From: Deltaproteobacteria bacterium CG11_big_fil_rev_8_21_14_0_20_45_16
GTDB taxonomy: Bacteria > Bdellovibrionota > UBA2394
Assembly (NCBI GenBank): GCA_002787535.1
Contig: PCXB01000050.1
Location: 72,205-136,204 of the forward strand
Length of the DNA stretch: 64,000 bases
Reading direction: 5' to 3'
Part shown: one piece after another, positions 61,927 through 64,000 of the stretch
Numbering within the stretch: the stretch's first letter is position 1
Layout: each line of letters starts with the position of its first letter
Made by a program: the position numbers and the translations under genes
Notes under the pieces: model-generated
The model's input: the letters and a program-made list of their open reading frames with translations, nothing else
Databases searched by the model: none
What the model was told of the DNA's origin: nothing

Positions 61927-63426
61927 ATGTTTGGGGCTATCAACAATTCGTTGTTCATGTCGATCTCGCGCAGTTTAAATCGCGCCAGTCAAAGAGCGTC
62001 GGACTCCATTCAGCGCTTAGCTTCAGGTAGTCGTTTTGTATCTCCCACCGATGATCCTATTAATCAGCGTTTTGTAGAGCGACTCGACAGTCAACTCAGG
62101 GGAATGTATCAGGCCGGTTACAATATTGATAAAACTCTAGGTCTTGTGACGGAAGCCTCAAATGCTCTCCAAAATATGGAGGATATTGCGACTTCCCTTA
62201 AAGATCTGGCGACCCAAGCTGCGGACTCCAGTATTTCGTCGGAAGATCGCGCCTTGATCGAACAGGAAGCTGACATCCTGATGGAGCAGTTTCAAAGTTA
62301 TGCTAGTAACACCAGTTATGATGGCTTCAATCTATTGAATGGAAGCTTTGGTTCGAAAACCGTTCAGACTGGAGCTAACGCCGGACAGAATTTTAGCTTC
62401 AGCATCGGGGATGCTCGATCAACAGTTCTTGGTAAGCTTTCGATAATTTCCGGGGCCCAAGATTCTGGAGCCTATGCCATAGGCGATACCAACAGTCTGC
62501 AGATCAATAATGTTTATATAAATGCCAGTACGGATGATGGTTATAGTACTGCGGGTATTGGAGTCTCAGCGCTATCGAAAGCCAATGCGATCAACGCAAA
62601 ATCTAATGAAACAGGCGTAAAGGCCGAAGCATTAGCAACTATACAAACTCTATATTCCGATTTTGTAGGGCCTGGAACCTATACGGGAAGCCTTACGGAT
62701 GGCGACTTTCTAATCAATGGAGTCAGCATAACGGGAACCATTGGAGACGCAAGCCAGCTCGCCGATGCCATCAATGATCATTCGAGCACGACCGGGGTTA
62801 CGGCCAGTATTGATGGGAGTGGCGAGATTATTCTCGAAGCTGAGGATGGCCGCAATATTCAGCTGCAGATTTCGAATGCTTCAACGAACAATATCTTTGA
62901 CGTATTCGATATCAGCGCCAATGAGGGGGGCAGTCTGTTTGATGGTACAAGCATGGCCACACTTTCCTCTGGAAGTGATGGGTATGCGACGGGGGCGATC
63001 CAGCTCTATTCTTCGGACAGGATCGTAATCGGTGGAACGAGTCCAGAGGATGCCATTGACATTACTTCGGGCAGCTACAATCTAGATGCGGGCACATCAT
63101 TTCAGCATATTGATCTCAGCACGGCTGATGACGCGAGTTTGGCGGTCAAAATACTCGAGTCAACTGTCGCCGATATTTCGACACTTCGTGCGAATATTGA
63201 CGCTGTCCATAGTCGCCTGAGCAGCACAGCAAATACTTTGGTGCAGAGCGAAACCAATCTCGAAACTACAAAAGAGGCTGTAGGCGGGACCGATTTCGCG
63301 TTAGAGATCGCCAACCTTGCCATGGCTCAGTTTTTGCAAGATGCTAGTGTAGCGTCTTTAGCGCAGGCCAATGTTACGCTCTCTAAGGTGCAAGATCTGT
63401 TAGAGCCCTTAAAGAATACGGATTAG
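61927..63426 (+). CDS. flgL: Flagellar hook-associated protein FlgL (HAP3)
   Basis: FlgL links the hook to the filament. The N-terminal coiled-coil region (about residues 1-140) carries flagellin-family motifs: SISRSLNRASQRASDSIQRLASGSRFVSPTDDP, LVTEASNALQNMEDIATSLKDLATQAADS; the C-terminal region has VHSRLSSTANTLVQSETNLETTKEAVGGTDFALEIANLAM ending in LSKVQDLL. Placement of PTDDP and length (499 residues against about 320 in E. coli) fit FlgL with an enlarged central exposed domain (about 150-410) with Ig-like, T/S/G-rich sequence. A flagellin with a large insert is the alternative, less likely. flgK is not in the window. Confidence 0.82.
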   Translation: MFGAINNSLFMSISRSLNRASQRASDSIQRLASGSRFVSPTDDPINQRFVERLDSQLRGMYQAGYNIDKTLGLVTEASNALQNMEDIATSLKDLATQAADSSISSEDRALIEQEADILMEQFQSYASNTSYDGFNLLNGSFGSKTVQTGANAGQNFSFSIGDARSTVLGKLSIISGAQDSGAYAIGDTNSLQINNVYINASTDDGYSTAGIGVSALSKANAINAKSNETGVKAEALATIQTLYSDFVGPGTYTGSLTDGDFLINGVSITGTIGDASQLADAINDHSSTTGVTASIDGSGEIILEAEDGRNIQLQISNASTNNIFDVFDISANEGGSLFDGTSMATLSSGSDGYATGAIQLYSSDRIVIGGTSPEDAIDITSGSYNLDAGTSFQHIDLSTADDASLAVKILESTVADISTLRANIDAVHSRLSSTANTLVQSETNLETTKEAVGGTDFALEIANLAMAQFLQDASVASLAQANVTLSKVQDLLEPLKNTD

Positions 63427-63475
63427 AAAGTTTTAGGTATTTCGCAAATAGAAGTGGGTCATAAGGAGAACGATA

Positions 63476-63874
63476 ATGAAAATTCAAGGCGGTGGATCCG
63501 GAAATCCAGTTGATATCCAAAAAGTTCGTGCACAAAAGGAAAATGCGGCGGAGCTAGAAAAAAATTCTAAGGCCGCATCGAGCGATTGGGTCGATGCCAA
63601 ATTGTCCAAGACCTTAGCGTCGATAACCGAGGCCATCAAAGATTCAGGGCTTACAGCTGCGGAGCTACACTCCAATATCGACGAGGAGCGAGCTGGGGCC
63701 CTTTTGGACTCCTTCGAAAGGGTTGCTGAAGGTAGGCAGCCGCGGCTCGAGGATGATCAAATAATGGCCATGGCCGACCGCGTGGGGGAGTTCATGGATC
63801 TTAATCCTTCGGAGGCATCCTCCGCCTTTCGTCAGATTGACCGGAATCGGGTCGAAGATCTTCTTTCTTCGTGA
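63476..63874 (+). CDS. Small protein downstream of flgL, function unknown
   Basis: I do not recognise a family. The 132-residue soluble product starts MKIQGGGSGNPVDIQKVRAQ, similar in style to flagellar regulators such as FlgM, but the FlgM anti-sigma region is not seen. The middle contains an amphipathic helix (DWVDAKLSKTLASITEAIKD), and the end is helical with acidic residues (DNQ-poor, ending DRNRVEDLLSS). The ATG follows AAGGAG. It lies 49 bases after flgL on the same strand and is probably transcribed with it, so a flagellar role is likely but unproven. Confidence 0.7.
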   Translation: MKIQGGGSGNPVDIQKVRAQKENAAELEKNSKAASSDWVDAKLSKTLASITEAIKDSGLTAAELHSNIDEERAGALLDSFERVAEGRQPRLEDDQIMAMADRVGEFMDLNPSEASSAFRQIDRNRVEDLLSS

Positions 63875-63919
63875 CCGACAGGGCTTGACCGGGTGTGAGA
63901 CTGCTTACTAAAAAGTGGC

Positions 63920-64000
63920 ATGTCTACACCCATACGTATTCGAGCTTATGATCATGTCAAAGTAACCTGTAAAGATATTCCAGCTTTTGAAAATTCCATT
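63920..64000 (+). CDS. 5' end of a gene cut by the window edge
   Basis: An ATG at 63920 opens a frame that continues for 27 codons to the end of the window (MSTPIRIRAYDHVKVTCKDI...). A weak AAAAAGTGG lies upstream. The position behind flgL would suit csrA or fliW, but the sequence visible does not match the start of either clearly, so I leave it unidentified. It was too short for the ORF track. Confidence 0.5.
   Translation, partial: MSTPIRIRAYDHVKVTCKDIPAFENSI

Noticed and set aside
63476-63874. FlgM anti-sigma factor
   Set aside because: The position and opening residues are suggestive, but the conserved C-terminal sigma-28-binding region of FlgM is not visible.
63920-64000. FliW or CsrA
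   Set aside because: IPAFE recalls FliW, but the preceding residues do not fit the FliW start, and only 27 codons are visible.

Overview
The window looks like a chromosomal segment of a Gram-negative bacterium of the Bdellovibrionota (Oligoflexia/Bdellovibrio-like) type. Pointers are the gene orders queA-tgt-yajC-secD-secF and nusA-infB-rbfA-truB-rpsO-pnp, an mDAP-type MurE, many lipoproteins and beta-barrel-like proteins, a dense set of c-di-GMP parts (FHA-GGDEF, two PilZ proteins, a degenerate HD-GYP, an HDOD protein), a DUF507 protein and a flagellar gene. This placement is inferred from gene content and protein style, not from a search. Coding density is very high, many genes overlap by 4 to 14 bases, and GTG/TTG starts are common. 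No gene-free gap exceeds 300 bases; the longest is the 192-base leader before nusA. I see no tRNA, rRNA, CRISPR array, insertion sequence or prophage.

Region 1 (1-24506, all +): a large unidentified protein open at the window edge, then tRNA queuosine genes (queA, tgt), protein export (yajC, secD, secF), recJ, a PilZ protein, a small secreted protein, and a division and cell wall (dcw) cluster: rsmH-ftsL-ftsI-murE-mraY-murD-ftsW-murG-murC-ftsQ-ftsA-ftsZ. The cluster lacks mraZ, murF, murB and ddl. From queA to ftsZ no gap exceeds about 60 bases.

Region 2 (24442-34282): a minus-strand trio (membrane-anchored alpha/beta-hydrolase-like protein plus two ArsA/Get3-like ATPases) whose last gene runs 65 bases into the end of ftsZ; a divergent pair of an alpha-helical protein and a degenerate HD-GYP protein; then minus-strand genes for a small exported protein, two hot-dog (MaoC-type) proteins, an FHA-GGDEF diguanylate cyclase and an HExxH lipoprotein.

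Region 3 (34373-45943, +): rimI, a structured leader with a terminator-like hairpin, then the transcription/translation operon nusA-infB-rbfA-truB-rpsO-pnp, followed by a Xer recombinase and scpA-scpB for chromosome segregation.

Region 4 (45945-60876): an exported protein and an M3 oligopeptidase on the minus strand; a plus-strand run of amgK-murU (cell-wall recycling), a YfgM-like protein, proS, a beta-barrel-like protein and a protease-dead HtrA-like lipoprotein; then a ChaN-like and a PilZ protein (minus), a lipoprotein and an outer-membrane barrel-like protein (+), dnaJ (-) and a two-copy DUF507 protein (+).

Region 5 (60946-64000, +): an HDOD protein, then flgL behind a long nested hairpin, a small unidentified protein and the start of another gene.

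The observations I rate highest are the paired ArsA-like ATPase/hydrolase module touching ftsZ, a TGT enzyme lacking two of its four zinc ligands, the protease-dead HtrA-like lipoprotein, the DgcB-like cyclase with an N-terminal TTT run before its FHA domain, and the hairpin at the flgL start codon.
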